This document shows, in pieces, positions 8,719 through 17,686 of a stretch of DNA of 64,000 nucleotides. The notes under the pieces were generated by a model that did not search any database, was not told the DNA's origin, and saw only the letters and a list, made by a program, of their open reading frames with translations. A program made the position numbers and the translations under genes. This DNA comes from Acidimicrobiia bacterium (GTDB lineage Bacteria; Actinomycetota; Acidimicrobiia; Acidimicrobiales; CATQHL01). The first letter of the stretch is position 1. Each line of letters starts with the position of its first letter. Where the stretch lies: assembly GCA_009840735.1 (NCBI GenBank), contig VXNF01000014.1, positions 1 through 64,000 on the forward strand. The letters run 5' to 3'.

Positions 8719-9923
8719 GGCCTGTGACCTTGGCGCGCCACGTTCATGAGGATGCCGACGGCCGCCAGGTTCACGATGAGGCTGGAGCCTCCGTAAGAGA
8801 CGAACGGCAGGGTCACCCCCAGCGTGGGCAGCAGGCTCTGCGCCACCGCGATGTTGGTGAAGGCCTGCAGCACGAACCAGCCGGAGATTCCCGCCGCCAG
8901 CAAGGCACCGTAAGGATCCGGCGCGTCGCGCACTACACGGATCCCGACGAAGCCCAGACACAGGAACAGCCCGACCACCGCTAAGGCACCGATGAACCCC
9001 AGGTTCTCGGCGATCGTCACGAAGATGAAGTCGGTGTGGGCGTAGGGAACGTACGCCAGATTGGAGCGCGCCCCTCCGGGGCCCACTCCGGTGAGGCCGC
9101 CGGCGGCGATGCCCACCTGTGCCTGCAGAGCCTGATAGCCGGCCCCGTACGGGTCAGCCCAAGGGTCGAAGTAGGAGGCGAGACGCTGGCGCCGGTAGCC
9201 GAACTGGAAGCTGAACAGCACCGCCGCCACCGCTCCCAGTGCTATCAGCGCCGCCACGTGCCGCGTCGGCAGCCCGGCGAGGAACAGCATGACAAGCAGG
9301 ATCCCTGCGAGGATCAGCACGGTGCCCAGGCTGGGCTGGGCCAGGATCAGGCCCGCCATCGCCCCGAACACCAACAGCAGGGGCAGAACGGTCTGACGAA
9401 TGCTCGCCACGCGGTCGAGCCGTCGAGACAGCAGCGACGCGGCGAACAGCACGAGCGCCAGCTTGGCCGCCTCTGAGGGTTGGACGACCAGGCCGCCCAG
9501 CCGGAGCCAGCGCGCCGAGCCGTTGCCGACCAGGACCAGCGGCGACGGCACCAGCAGGCTGGCCAGCGCGGCCAGCGTGACGATCAGCGCGCCCGTGGTC
9601 AGCAGCGGCGCCCGCCAGCGCTGATAGTCGATTCGCAGGGTCACGACGCAGGCGGCCATGCCGAGGCACAACCAGAGGGCGTGACGCTTGGCGTGGAAGA
9701 ACGGGTCGCCGGTGGCCTCCAGCGAGGTCACCGTGGCAGAAAGCACCACCATCACCAGCCCCAGCAGGCTCAAGAGCACCACGATCACGGCCACCGCCGC
9801 GAAGGCGCGGGTGTTGCGCCCCGCCGGCGGGCACCGCAGGGCCCGTCTCGCCGCGGGCGCGCTGGGCCGCCCGGTCGATCCTCCCACAGCGCCGTGGCGG
9901 TCAGCGGTTGCAGTCGAGGCCAT
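8715..9923 (-). CDS. ftsW: Cell division protein FtsW (SEDS glycosyltransferase)
   Basis: Polytopic; VQPSEAAKLALVLFAASLL, QPSLGTVLIL, PYAHTDFIFVTIAENLGFIGAL, LPTLGVTLPFVSYGGSSLIVNLAAVGILMNV. Confidence 0.95.
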   Translation of the reverse strand: MASTATADRHGAVGGSTGRPSAPAARRALRCPPAGRNTRAFAAVAVIVVLLSLLGLVMVVLSATVTSLEATGDPFFHAKRHALWLCLGMAACVVTLRIDYQRWRAPLLTTGALIVTLAALASLLVPSPLVLVGNGSARWLRLGGLVVQPSEAAKLALVLFAASLLSRRLDRVASIRQTVLPLLLVFGAMAGLILAQPSLGTVLILAGILLVMLFLAGLPTRHVAALIALGAVAAVLFSFQFGYRRQRLASYFDPWADPYGAGYQALQAQVGIAAGGLTGVGPGGARSNLAYVPYAHTDFIFVTIAENLGFIGALAVVGLFLCLGFVGIRVVRDAPDPYGALLAAGISGWFVLQAFTNIAVAQSLLPTLGVTLPFVSYGGSSLIVNLAAVGILMNVARQGHRP

Positions 9924-11248
9924 CAAGCCTCCTCGCCGACAGCGGCGCGCACCACCGAGGCGTAGTGCTCGCCTCGCTGCTGATAGGACCCGTACCAGTC
10001 GAAGGAGGTACACCCCGGCGAGAGCAGGATTGCCTCGCCTCGCCTCGCCAGTTCCGCGGCGACGGCCACGGCCCCTTCCATGTTGGTCGCCCGGTGGACG
10101 GGCCGATCGCCCGCGAAGGCGCCACAGACCTCGCCTGCGGCCTCGCCGATGGCCACCACGGCCCGCACCGATGCGGCGCCGGCCAACCGGCGAAGGTCGA
10201 GACCCTTGTTGCGCCCGCCGGCGATCAGCACCACCGACTCGAACGCGCCGGCGGCGGCCAGCACCGCGTCGGGGGTCGTGGCCTTCGAGTCGTCGTACCA
10301 GCGGTTCGCCTCGGTCTGCGCCACCAGCTCCAGTCGGTGCGGCAGCCCGCGGAACGATTCGAGGGCGGCGCGCGTGTCCGCGGCGGCGGCGCCGGCAGCG
10401 GTGGCGCAGGCGGCGGCGGCGCAGGCGTTGTGCAGGTCGTGGGGGAAGCGCCTCGGCAGACGGGCGACCTCGACGAGCGTCTCACCGCAGAGCCAAATCG
10501 ACCCGTCGAGCACGGCGGCGTCGCTGCTCGCCGTTCCGAAGCCCAGCTGGCGCCCTGACGGCCGCCGGGCCGAAACGACCGGGTCTCCCTCGTTCACGAC
10601 CGCGGTGTCGTCCGGTCCCAAGTGGCGCCAGACGGCCGCCTTGGCCTCCGCGTAGGCCTCCACCGAGACGTGTACGTCCAGATGGTCCGGCGCGAAGTTG
10701 AGCCAGGCCGCCACCTGAGGCCGGAAACACCGGCTCCGCGCCAATCGGAACGACGACGCTTCAACCACGAAGGTCGCCGGGGCGGGATCCTCGATGGCCG
10801 CCACGAGCGGCAGCTCGTTGTTCCCCGCGGCGACCGCTCCGGCGCTGCGCCTCAGCGCCGCGGCCACCAGGGTCGTGACCGTCGTCTTTCCGTTGGTGCC
10901 GGTGACGGCCACAATCGGGCGGTCGTCCCAGGCGGCGGCCAAGTCGAACTCGCTCAGGATCACGGTCCCCGCCGTCGCCGCGGCGTGCATCGCCCGGTGA
11001 CCGTCCGCCAGACCGGGGGTGGGCAGGAAGGCACCGCAACGTCGCATCAAGGCTGCCAGCTCCTCCGTCGACGAGGGCGCCGGGTGCAGCACGCCGCCCG
11101 CATCGGCCATCGCCTGCTGCGCCTCCGGTGCCGGCGCGTCGTCTACCGCAATGAACTCCCAGCCGCGGCGGCCGAGCGCGGCGGCCACCGCCCGGTTCGT
11201 GGCGCCCACGCCCCAGAGCAACAACGGGCCGTCGGTCGGGCCGATCAT
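9923..11248 (-). CDS. murD: UDP-N-acetylmuramoyl-L-alanine--D-glutamate ligase
   Basis: LLLWGVGATNRAVAAALGRRGWEFIAVDD...VAVTGTNGKTTVTTLVAAAL...LNFAPDHLDVH...YDDSKATTPDAVLAA...VVLIAGGRNKGLDL; start trimmed. Confidence 0.95.
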   Translation of the reverse strand: MIGPTDGPLLLWGVGATNRAVAAALGRRGWEFIAVDDAPAPEAQQAMADAGGVLHPAPSSTEELAALMRRCGAFLPTPGLADGHRAMHAAATAGTVILSEFDLAAAWDDRPIVAVTGTNGKTTVTTLVAAALRRSAGAVAAGNNELPLVAAIEDPAPATFVVEASSFRLARSRCFRPQVAAWLNFAPDHLDVHVSVEAYAEAKAAVWRHLGPDDTAVVNEGDPVVSARRPSGRQLGFGTASSDAAVLDGSIWLCGETLVEVARLPRRFPHDLHNACAAAACATAAGAAAADTRAALESFRGLPHRLELVAQTEANRWYDDSKATTPDAVLAAAGAFESVVLIAGGRNKGLDLRRLAGAASVRAVVAIGEAAGEVCGAFAGDRPVHRATNMEGAVAVAAELARRGEAILLSPGCTSFDWYGSYQQRGEHYASVVRAAVGEEA

Positions 11249-12303
11249 GACGATCCTCCCACGGCGGACCGCGACTCCAACAACGGGAAGTAGTCGGCGT
11301 AGAACAGCCCCAGAGCCACCGCCGTGGCGAACCCGGCGAGCAGCCAGAAGCGCACGATGACCCAGGTCTCGTGCCAGCCGCGCTGCTCGTAGTGGTGATG
11401 CATGGGCGCCATGGCGAACAGGCGTCGCCCGCCCATCGACTTGAACACGCCGATCTGCAGGATCACCGACAGTGCCTCCATCACGAACAGGGCGGCCATG
11501 ATCGGCAGCAGCAGGTGGGTGTTGGTCGTGAGCGCCAGACAGGCCAGAGCGGTCCCTATGGCCAGAGCCCCGGCGTCGCCCATGATGATCTGCGCCGGAG
11601 CCGCGTTCCACCACAGGAACCCGACGCAACCGCCGAGCATCGCCGCACCCACGACGGCCAAATCCAAGGCATGCGGCAGGTCGTACAGGTCCATGTGCCG
11701 GAAAGCCCAGTAGCCGATGATCGTGAAGGCGGCGAAGTTGAAGATGCTCGAGCCGGCGGCCAGACCGTCTAGCCCGTCGGTGAAGTTGACCGCGTTGGAC
11801 GCCCCAACGACGATCAGCACCGCCCACAGGCTCCAGCCCACCGGCCCCATGTCCCAGCCGATGCCGCCCGAGCGGGTGAAAGACAGCTCGGTGCTGACGT
11901 CGGTCGCCAAGACGGTGACGCTGGCGAAGCCGCCGCCGACGGCGCACAGCCCGAGCATCTTGGCCCGCTTGCTGAGCCCTCCGCTGTGGCCGCGGGACAC
12001 CTTCAGCCAGTCGTCCAGCGCCCCCACCGCGGTGGCGCCCAGGATCGCCAGCATCACGAACAGCCCCGTGCGGGTGAAGATTCCCCCGTGGATGTAGTGG
12101 CTGCCGGCGTAGCCGGCGCAGGCCCCTCCCACAATGGCCAGGCCTCCCATCGTGGGAGTGCCCTGCTTGGTGGCATGGCTCTCCGGGCCGTCGCCGCGGA
12201 TCGGCTGCGCGAGGTTCCGTGACCGGAAAAAGGCGATCAACAGGCGCGTGCCCCCCAGCGACACGACGGTCGCGATGGCTGCGGCCAGCAGGAGCCGGAT
12301 CAC
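11245..12303 (-). CDS. mraY: Phospho-N-acetylmuramoyl-pentapeptide-transferase
   Basis: GPESHATKQGTPTMGGLAIV...NAVNFTDGLDGLAAG...IIMGDAGALAIGTALACLAL...FAMAPMHHHYEQRGWHETWVIVRFWLL. Confidence 0.97.
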   Translation of the reverse strand: MIRLLLAAAIATVVSLGGTRLLIAFFRSRNLAQPIRGDGPESHATKQGTPTMGGLAIVGGACAGYAGSHYIHGGIFTRTGLFVMLAILGATAVGALDDWLKVSRGHSGGLSKRAKMLGLCAVGGGFASVTVLATDVSTELSFTRSGGIGWDMGPVGWSLWAVLIVVGASNAVNFTDGLDGLAAGSSIFNFAAFTIIGYWAFRHMDLYDLPHALDLAVVGAAMLGGCVGFLWWNAAPAQIIMGDAGALAIGTALACLALTTNTHLLLPIMAALFVMEALSVILQIGVFKSMGGRRLFAMAPMHHHYEQRGWHETWVIVRFWLLAGFATAVALGLFYADYFPLLESRSAVGGSS

Positions 12304-13733
12304 GCGGTCGCCACCTCCGCTCGGCCCCGCAGCAGCTCCCGGACCACCGCGGCGTCGTCGAAGGGCAGCGACCGACCGCCGATGATCTGGCAGGTCTCGT
12401 GCCCTTTGCCGGCCACGATCACTACATCGCCCCGCTCGGCCTCGGCCAACGCGGCCGCGATGGCGCTTCTGCGGTCCAACTCCAGCTCGGCACCGCCGCC
12501 CTCAACGCCGGCCATGACCGCCCGGGCGATGCTCGCCGGGTCCTCGCCGCGGGGATTGTCGGAGGTGACGATGACCCTGTCGGCCAAGCGGGAGGCGATC
12601 TCGCCCATCGCCTCCCGCTTGCCTTCATCCCGCTCGCCGCCGCAACCGAAGACCACGGTCAGACGAGCCGGCGCGGCCAGCAGGCTTCGGCCGGCGCGCA
12701 GCAGCTGCTCCAATGCCGCCGGAGAATGTGCGAAGTCCACGATCACCGCTGCCGGCGATTCGGCCACGACCTCGAATCGGCCCGCTAGCCGCGGCGCCCG
12801 CCGGAGCCCCTCGGCGATCTCGCTGTCGTCGACTCCGAGGGCGTCGGCAACGGTGGCCGCCACCACTGCGTTGGCGACGTTGTGGGCGCCCCCCAGCGGC
12901 AGCGTGATCTCACGGCGCCGCCAGCGGATGCGGCTGTGGCCGACCGCCGCCTCCAGCAACGCGGCGTCGGCCCGCGAGCAGCGCCGCAGGTCGCCTGTGA
13001 CTTCCTCCGCGAGCCGCCGACCCCAGAGATCGTCGGTGCAGACCACCGAGACGGCGCTGCGGGCGTCCTCAAAGAGGACGCGCTTGGCCCGGTAGTAGTC
13101 CTCCATGTCCCGGTGGTAGTCGAGATGCTCCGGGGAGAGGTTCGTGAACGCGCTCGCCGCGAAGCGCAGTCCCTCCAAGCGCTTCTGGGCGAGCCCGTGC
13201 GAGCTGGCCTCGACAGCCGCGGCAGAAGCCCCGGACGCTCGGGCCGCGGCGAGCCGGCGGGCCAAGTCGCTGGCCCGGGGAGTGGTGAGGGGCCCGCTCA
13301 GGGTGCCGATGGCCACGCAGCGGCGGCCGGCGCATTCCAGGATGCTGCTCAGCAGGTGGGCGACGGTGGTCTTGCCGTTGGTGCCGGTCACCCCGAGGAG
13401 CTCCAAGTGCTCCTGCGGCGAGCCGGCGGCCGCCAACGCCAAGGGGCCCACCGCGGCGCGCGCCTCGCGCACGACCAGCTGCGGCAACCCAACGGGCATG
13501 GGACGCTCGACGAGCAGCGCCGCGGCGCCCGCCGCGACGGCCGCGGCGGCGAAGTCGTGGCCGTCACCGGATCGGCCGGGCACGCAGCAGAACAAGGCGC
13601 CGACCCGCACGTCGCGGGAATCCTCGCACACCGAGGAAATCGAGGGGTCCTGCGATCCTGCGCCCGCCGGGACGTGCAGCCGGCCGCCGACTCGGCTACG
13701 GCGCCGCAACGAGAGCAGGGTCGGCTCACCCAT
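12300..13733 (-). CDS. murE: UDP-N-acetylmuramyl-tripeptide synthetase
   Basis: SSVCEDSRDVRVGALFCCVPG...VTGTNGKTTVAHLL...LSPEHLDYHRDMEDYYRAKRVLF...VIVTSDNPRGEDP (DNPR motif associated with meso-diaminopimelate specificity); start trimmed to MGEPTLL. Confidence 0.95.
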   Translation of the reverse strand: MGEPTLLSLRRRSRVGGRLHVPAGAGSQDPSISSVCEDSRDVRVGALFCCVPGRSGDGHDFAAAAVAAGAAALLVERPMPVGLPQLVVREARAAVGPLALAAAGSPQEHLELLGVTGTNGKTTVAHLLSSILECAGRRCVAIGTLSGPLTTPRASDLARRLAAARASGASAAAVEASSHGLAQKRLEGLRFAASAFTNLSPEHLDYHRDMEDYYRAKRVLFEDARSAVSVVCTDDLWGRRLAEEVTGDLRRCSRADAALLEAAVGHSRIRWRRREITLPLGGAHNVANAVVAATVADALGVDDSEIAEGLRRAPRLAGRFEVVAESPAAVIVDFAHSPAALEQLLRAGRSLLAAPARLTVVFGCGGERDEGKREAMGEIASRLADRVIVTSDNPRGEDPASIARAVMAGVEGGGAELELDRRSAIAAALAEAERGDVVIVAGKGHETCQIIGGRSLPFDDAAVVRELLRGRAEVATA

Positions 13734-15513
13734 TGGCGTCGCTCCCGCCGGTGGCAACCTGCACGGGTTGCGGCGCCCGGGGGGCCGGCGGAGGAACCTT
13801 GAGGCGCCGCAGGGCGATCTCGGCCAGTTCGGCGAACGCCGGCCCGGCAGCGCTCCCCCCGAAGATGGTGGCCGTGGGCTCGTCGATGACCACGATCAGG
13901 GAGAGCTCCGGCGCCGATGCCGGCAAGAAACCCACGAAGGTGGCGACGTAGCGATAGTTCCCGGCGGCGTCTTCGTAGCCGCCGTCGGGGTGCGGCTTGC
14001 GGGCCGTGCCGGTCTTCCCCGCGACTTCATAGCCGTCGACCGCGGCCCGCTGGCCGGTCCCGCTGGCCACAGCTTCGCTCAGGATCCGCCGCATGTGGGT
14101 GGCTGCCGCGCTGGAGATGACCCGCCGAGGCTCGATGGCGGTCCCCGAGCTCGTGACGGCGCCGTCCGCAGTGGTGAAGTCCGCCACGATCCTCGCCGGA
14201 ACGTAGACGCCGTCATTGGCGATGGTGTTGAACGCTTGGAGGAGCTGCAGCGGCGTCAGTGAGACCCCCTGGCCGATGGAGATCGTGGCGAGGGAGGTCC
14301 CCGACCATTTCGACAGGGCCGGCAGCAGGCCCGCGGATTCGCCGTAGAGCCCGAGCCCGCTGCGGGCGCCGAGTCCGAAGCGACGCAGATAGTTCTCGAG
14401 TGCCGCGGCGCCGAGCCGCTCGCCCCACATGATCGTGCCGACGTTGGAGGACTCCACGACGATGTCGCGCACCGAATAATCGAGGACGGGATGGGGGGTG
14501 TAGTCGGTGAACTCGGCGTCGTAGAGCACGAGACGGTCAGGAACCGAGATCGTTGTGGCCGGCGTGGCCAGTCCGGCGTCGAGCACCGCGGAGAAGGTGA
14601 GGCCCTTGATCGCCGAGCCGGGTTCGAAGGCCCAGGTGATTGCCTTGTTCTCGGCGCCGGTGATCACCTCCCCGCTCTCATCGCGGCCTGCGGTGGACAT
14701 GGCCAGGATCTCGCCGGTCGCCGGGCGGGCCACGATGATCACCCCGCCGGCCGCGTCGGTCTCGCGCACTTGCGCCGCCAGGATGCGCGCCGCCTCGAAC
14801 TGCAGCACGCCGTCGATGGTGAGGCGCAGGTCCGCGCCGTCGATCGCCCGGACCGACTCGCTGACGCCCCCGGGCACACTGCGGCCTCCCGGATACATCT
14901 CGCGCAGCTCGGAGCCGTTGCGGGCGGCGAGGACTTCGTCGTGGAGCATTTCGATGCCGGAGATGCCTCGGTGGTCGGTGCTGACCGAGCCGACGATCTC
15001 CGCCGCGAAGTCGCCCAGCGGATACTTGCGATGGAGTTCGGGGACCGTCGCCACCCCCGGCAGCCCCAGGTCCCGCACCGCCGCGGCCTGCTCGGGGGGC
15101 ACTTGACGTTCGAGGTAGACGAAGCGGCCCGGCGCCGACATCTTCTCAGCGAGCGTCGCCGCCTCGCCGTCGAGCAGCGGGACGAGCGCGCCGGCCGCCG
15201 CTGCGGGGTCGCCCACCACGGAGGGATCCGCGTACACCGCCGACCACTCCACAGAGGTGGCCAGCGGTTCTCCCGAGCGGTCCAAGATGTCGCCGCGCAC
15301 GCCCATCACTGCGCTCTCCTGCAGGCGATGATCCCGCGCCCAGGCGAGAATTCGCTCGTCGTCGCGGAACTGCAGGTCGAAGGTCCGCACGCCGAGCGTG
15401 GCCGCCATGGCCAGCAGCGTCAACACCAGGACCGCCCGCCGGCGCCCGGAACGGTAACCGCGTGGCCCGGAGGCCTCCACCGGTCGCGCCCGGTGGCGGG
15501 CGAGCCTGCTCAC
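13726..15513 (-). CDS. ftsI: Penicillin-binding protein 2/FtsI-type transpeptidase
   Basis: N-terminal TM; RGDILDRSGEPLATS; WAFEPGSAIKGLTFSAVLD (SxxK); SSNVGT (SxN); YEVAGKTGTARKP (KTGT). Confidence 0.95.
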   Translation of the reverse strand: MSRLARHRARPVEASGPRGYRSGRRRAVLVLTLLAMAATLGVRTFDLQFRDDERILAWARDHRLQESAVMGVRGDILDRSGEPLATSVEWSAVYADPSVVGDPAAAAGALVPLLDGEAATLAEKMSAPGRFVYLERQVPPEQAAAVRDLGLPGVATVPELHRKYPLGDFAAEIVGSVSTDHRGISGIEMLHDEVLAARNGSELREMYPGGRSVPGGVSESVRAIDGADLRLTIDGVLQFEAARILAAQVRETDAAGGVIIVARPATGEILAMSTAGRDESGEVITGAENKAITWAFEPGSAIKGLTFSAVLDAGLATPATTISVPDRLVLYDAEFTDYTPHPVLDYSVRDIVVESSNVGTIMWGERLGAAALENYLRRFGLGARSGLGLYGESAGLLPALSKWSGTSLATISIGQGVSLTPLQLLQAFNTIANDGVYVPARIVADFTTADGAVTSSGTAIEPRRVISSAAATHMRRILSEAVASGTGQRAAVDGYEVAGKTGTARKPHPDGGYEDAAGNYRYVATFVGFLPASAPELSLIVVIDEPTATIFGGSAAGPAFAELAEIALRRLKVPPPAPRAPQPVQVATGGSDANG

Positions 15514-15881
15514 GGCGCCGGAGGGGTGGCCGGGTCGAGGTAGTTGACCGTCGCCGGCGGCACCATGCCGAGACGGTCGCGCGCTTCGCTGGCGAGGCGA
15601 GCCGGTGACAGCAGTTCGGCGCGCCGCAAGCGCAGCTCGCGATCCAGGCTGACCGCCTCGTCGATCTGTCGGTCGAGTTGGTCGATGCGCCCCTGCGCCT
15701 GCGTGACCACGGCCTGGAGGAGGCCCACCGCGAACAGTCCCCCGAGAAGCACGAGCACCACCCGCAACCCGACGCGGCGAAGTTGGCCCGGCCTGGCACG
15801 TCGGGCCGCCACGACTTCGAGCCGGGAGGGCGCCTTGACCTGCGGGTCAGCCGGCTGGGGGGTTCGGAGCGGCCGGTTCAT
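15510..15881 (-). CDS. ftsL: FtsL/DivIC-like septum formation protein
   Basis: Short single-TM protein followed by coiled-coil (IDQLDRQIDEAVSLDRELRLRRAELLSPARLASEARDRLGMVPP) between rsmH and ftsI. Confidence 0.82.
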   Translation of the reverse strand: MNRPLRTPQPADPQVKAPSRLEVVAARRARPGQLRRVGLRVVLVLLGGLFAVGLLQAVVTQAQGRIDQLDRQIDEAVSLDRELRLRRAELLSPARLASEARDRLGMVPPATVNYLDPATPPAP

Positions 15882-16822
15882 GCTGCTGGCAGCGCCAGCT
15901 TCTCGAAGGCGCGCAGGCGAGCGCTGGCGGCGCGAGGGTTGCGCGAGGTCTCAGCCGGACCGGGCCGGGCCGCCCCGCGGCTCAGCAGTCGGATGCGGCC
16001 AACGGCGCCGCAGACACAGGGGAGGCGCGGCGGACAGGCGCAGCCGCCGACCGCCGCGGCGACCAGCGTGTCCTTCACGAGACGATCCTCCCCGGAGTGG
16101 TAGCTCAGCACCACTCCCCGCCCGGCGGGCGCTAGGCGGTCGATGGCCTGCGTGAGAGCCGGAGGAATCTGGGCGAGCTCGTCGTTGACTGCGATCCGCA
16201 GCGCCTGGAAGCTGCGCTTGGCGGGGTGTCCGCGCCGGCGGTGCCGCGCCGGGACGGCGGCGCGCACGACCTCAGCCAATTCGAGGGTGTCGCCCAGCGG
16301 GCGGCGGGCCACGATGGCCTGGGCGATCCGGCGGGAATGCGGCTCGTCGCCGAAGTCCGACAGCAGGCTCGCGAGGCGCTCGGCGGGCCACTCGTTGACG
16401 ATCGCCGCGGCGCTGGGGGCGGCGGGATCCATGCGCATGTCGATCGGGCCGGCGGTTCGATAGCTGAACCCCCGATCGGGGTCGTCGATTTGCATCGAGC
16501 TGACTCCGAGGTCGAACAGCACGCCAGCGAGCTCCGCAATACCCAGGTCGGCGAGGACCGCGCTCAGGTCTACGAAGCGGCACTGTCGCATCCGGACGCG
16601 GCTCGGGAGCCGGCGAGCGGCGGCGGCCAGTGCCGACGGGTCCCGATCCAGCCCGACGAAGCTCAGATCGGGACGACGCTCGAGCAGGGCGGCGGTGTGA
16701 CCGCCCGCGCCCAGCGTGGCGTCGAGGAGCACTCCCGCCGGGATCGGCGCCAGAGCTTCGGTGACTTCGCGAGCCATGACGGGGGTGTGCCCGGCGATTC
16801 CGGGTCCCTCATGGACGGCCAC
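15878..16822 (-). CDS. rsmH: 16S rRNA (cytosine(1402)-N(4))-methyltransferase
   Basis: GHTPVMAREVTEALAPIPAGVLLDATLGAGGHTAALLER...FDLGVSSMQIDDPDRGFSYRTAGPIDMRMDP...RRGHPAKRSFQALRIAVNDEL...SYHSGEDRLVK. Confidence 0.97.
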   Translation of the reverse strand: MAVHEGPGIAGHTPVMAREVTEALAPIPAGVLLDATLGAGGHTAALLERRPDLSFVGLDRDPSALAAAARRLPSRVRMRQCRFVDLSAVLADLGIAELAGVLFDLGVSSMQIDDPDRGFSYRTAGPIDMRMDPAAPSAAAIVNEWPAERLASLLSDFGDEPHSRRIAQAIVARRPLGDTLELAEVVRAAVPARHRRRGHPAKRSFQALRIAVNDELAQIPPALTQAIDRLAPAGRGVVLSYHSGEDRLVKDTLVAAAVGGCACPPRLPCVCGAVGRIRLLSRGAARPGPAETSRNPRAASARLRAFEKLALPAA

Positions 16823-16843
16823 GGCGCCGTTGCGCCCGCGGTC

Positions 16844-16967
16844 CGCCGTTCAGCAATCCCCCGGCTGCCAGGACCTCGCGGCGATTTGGTTCGTCGCAAG
16901 GAAGGTGGCAAGTGGGCGGAGTAGGGACTGGCTGTCCTCCTGTCAGCCGGGGGATTGCTGAACGGCG
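16844..16967. repeat. Long inverted repeat (about 30-bp arms, 1 mismatch) in the mraZ-rsmH intergenic region
   Basis: + strand 16844-16867 cgccgttcagcaatcccccggctg is the exact reverse complement of 16944-16967 cagccgggggattgctgaacggcg; the match continues after one mismatch to arms 16844-16873 and 16938-16967. Confidence 0.9.
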
Positions 16968-16987
16968 AACGAACGCGAGCCGATCGT

Positions 16988-17458
16988 TCACAGCCAACTG
17001 CTCTCAGACCAGGAACCGAGGCCACCCTCGTCGGCGTAGGCGCCGGCACCGCCGACTGTCTCCAGCCAGACCTCGCTGTTCCACAATTCGATTCGCTCGC
17101 CCACGCCGGCCACGAACACCCGCGCCTCAGCCCCGGCGGCGTCGATGCGCAGCACCTCGCGCAGCGGCTCGGGCACCACGATGCGCCCCTGCGCGTCCCC
17201 CCGGACGGGGTAGCCGTTGCCGGAGAACCAGCGCAGCAGATTCTGGCCCGCGGCCCCGGAGCGCACCTCTCCTTCGAGGCGCCGGTAGGCGGCGTCGAAA
17301 CTCTTCTGCCGCCACAGCCCCAAGCAGGGACTGCCGGGGACACGACCGAGGATGCAGCGATCCTCGGTGTCCAGTCCGCCGCGAAACTCCGGCGGGAGCG
17401 AGACGCGCCACTTGGCGTCGATGATCCGCTCGTGACTGCCGGAGAATGTTCTGTCCAT
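16988..17458 (-). CDS. mraZ: Transcriptional regulator / division protein MraZ
   Basis: MDRTFSGSHERIIDAKWRVSLPPEFRGGL...DAQGRIVVPEPLREVLRID...VGERIELWNSEVWLE: two SpoVT/AbrB-like MraZ repeats. Confidence 0.95.
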   Translation of the reverse strand: MDRTFSGSHERIIDAKWRVSLPPEFRGGLDTEDRCILGRVPGSPCLGLWRQKSFDAAYRRLEGEVRSGAAGQNLLRWFSGNGYPVRGDAQGRIVVPEPLREVLRIDAAGAEARVFVAGVGERIELWNSEVWLETVGGAGAYADEGGLGSWSESSWL

Positions 17459-17591
17459 CTCGTGTGGTGCCTCGCGCCGCAGCGCCGGGGGTTGGGAACG
17501 GTCCGGGCGCTCCTCGCGGGCGGCGCCTCTCGTGGCGCTCCCGTCCGGGCGCTCGTTAGCGGGTGCAGTATAGGGACTGCTCCCCGTCTTT

Positions 17592-17638
17592 CACCACAAT
17601 AACCCACTTTGCCCCACCACGCAAAGCAATCGCCCCAC
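17592..17638 (-). promoter_or_regulatory. Candidate MraZ operator (10-nt phased GTGGG-type repeats) upstream of mraZ
   Basis: Minus strand reads GTGGG-GCAAA-GTGGG-TTATT-GTGGT (17617 to 17593), plus another GTGGG around 17638-17634; a TATACT box lies downstream at 17572-17567. Confidence 0.7.
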
Positions 17639-17686
17639 GGACCGCGCGGCCAGAGTCCCGGCGCACTCCGCTCGGCCGGTGAGGCG

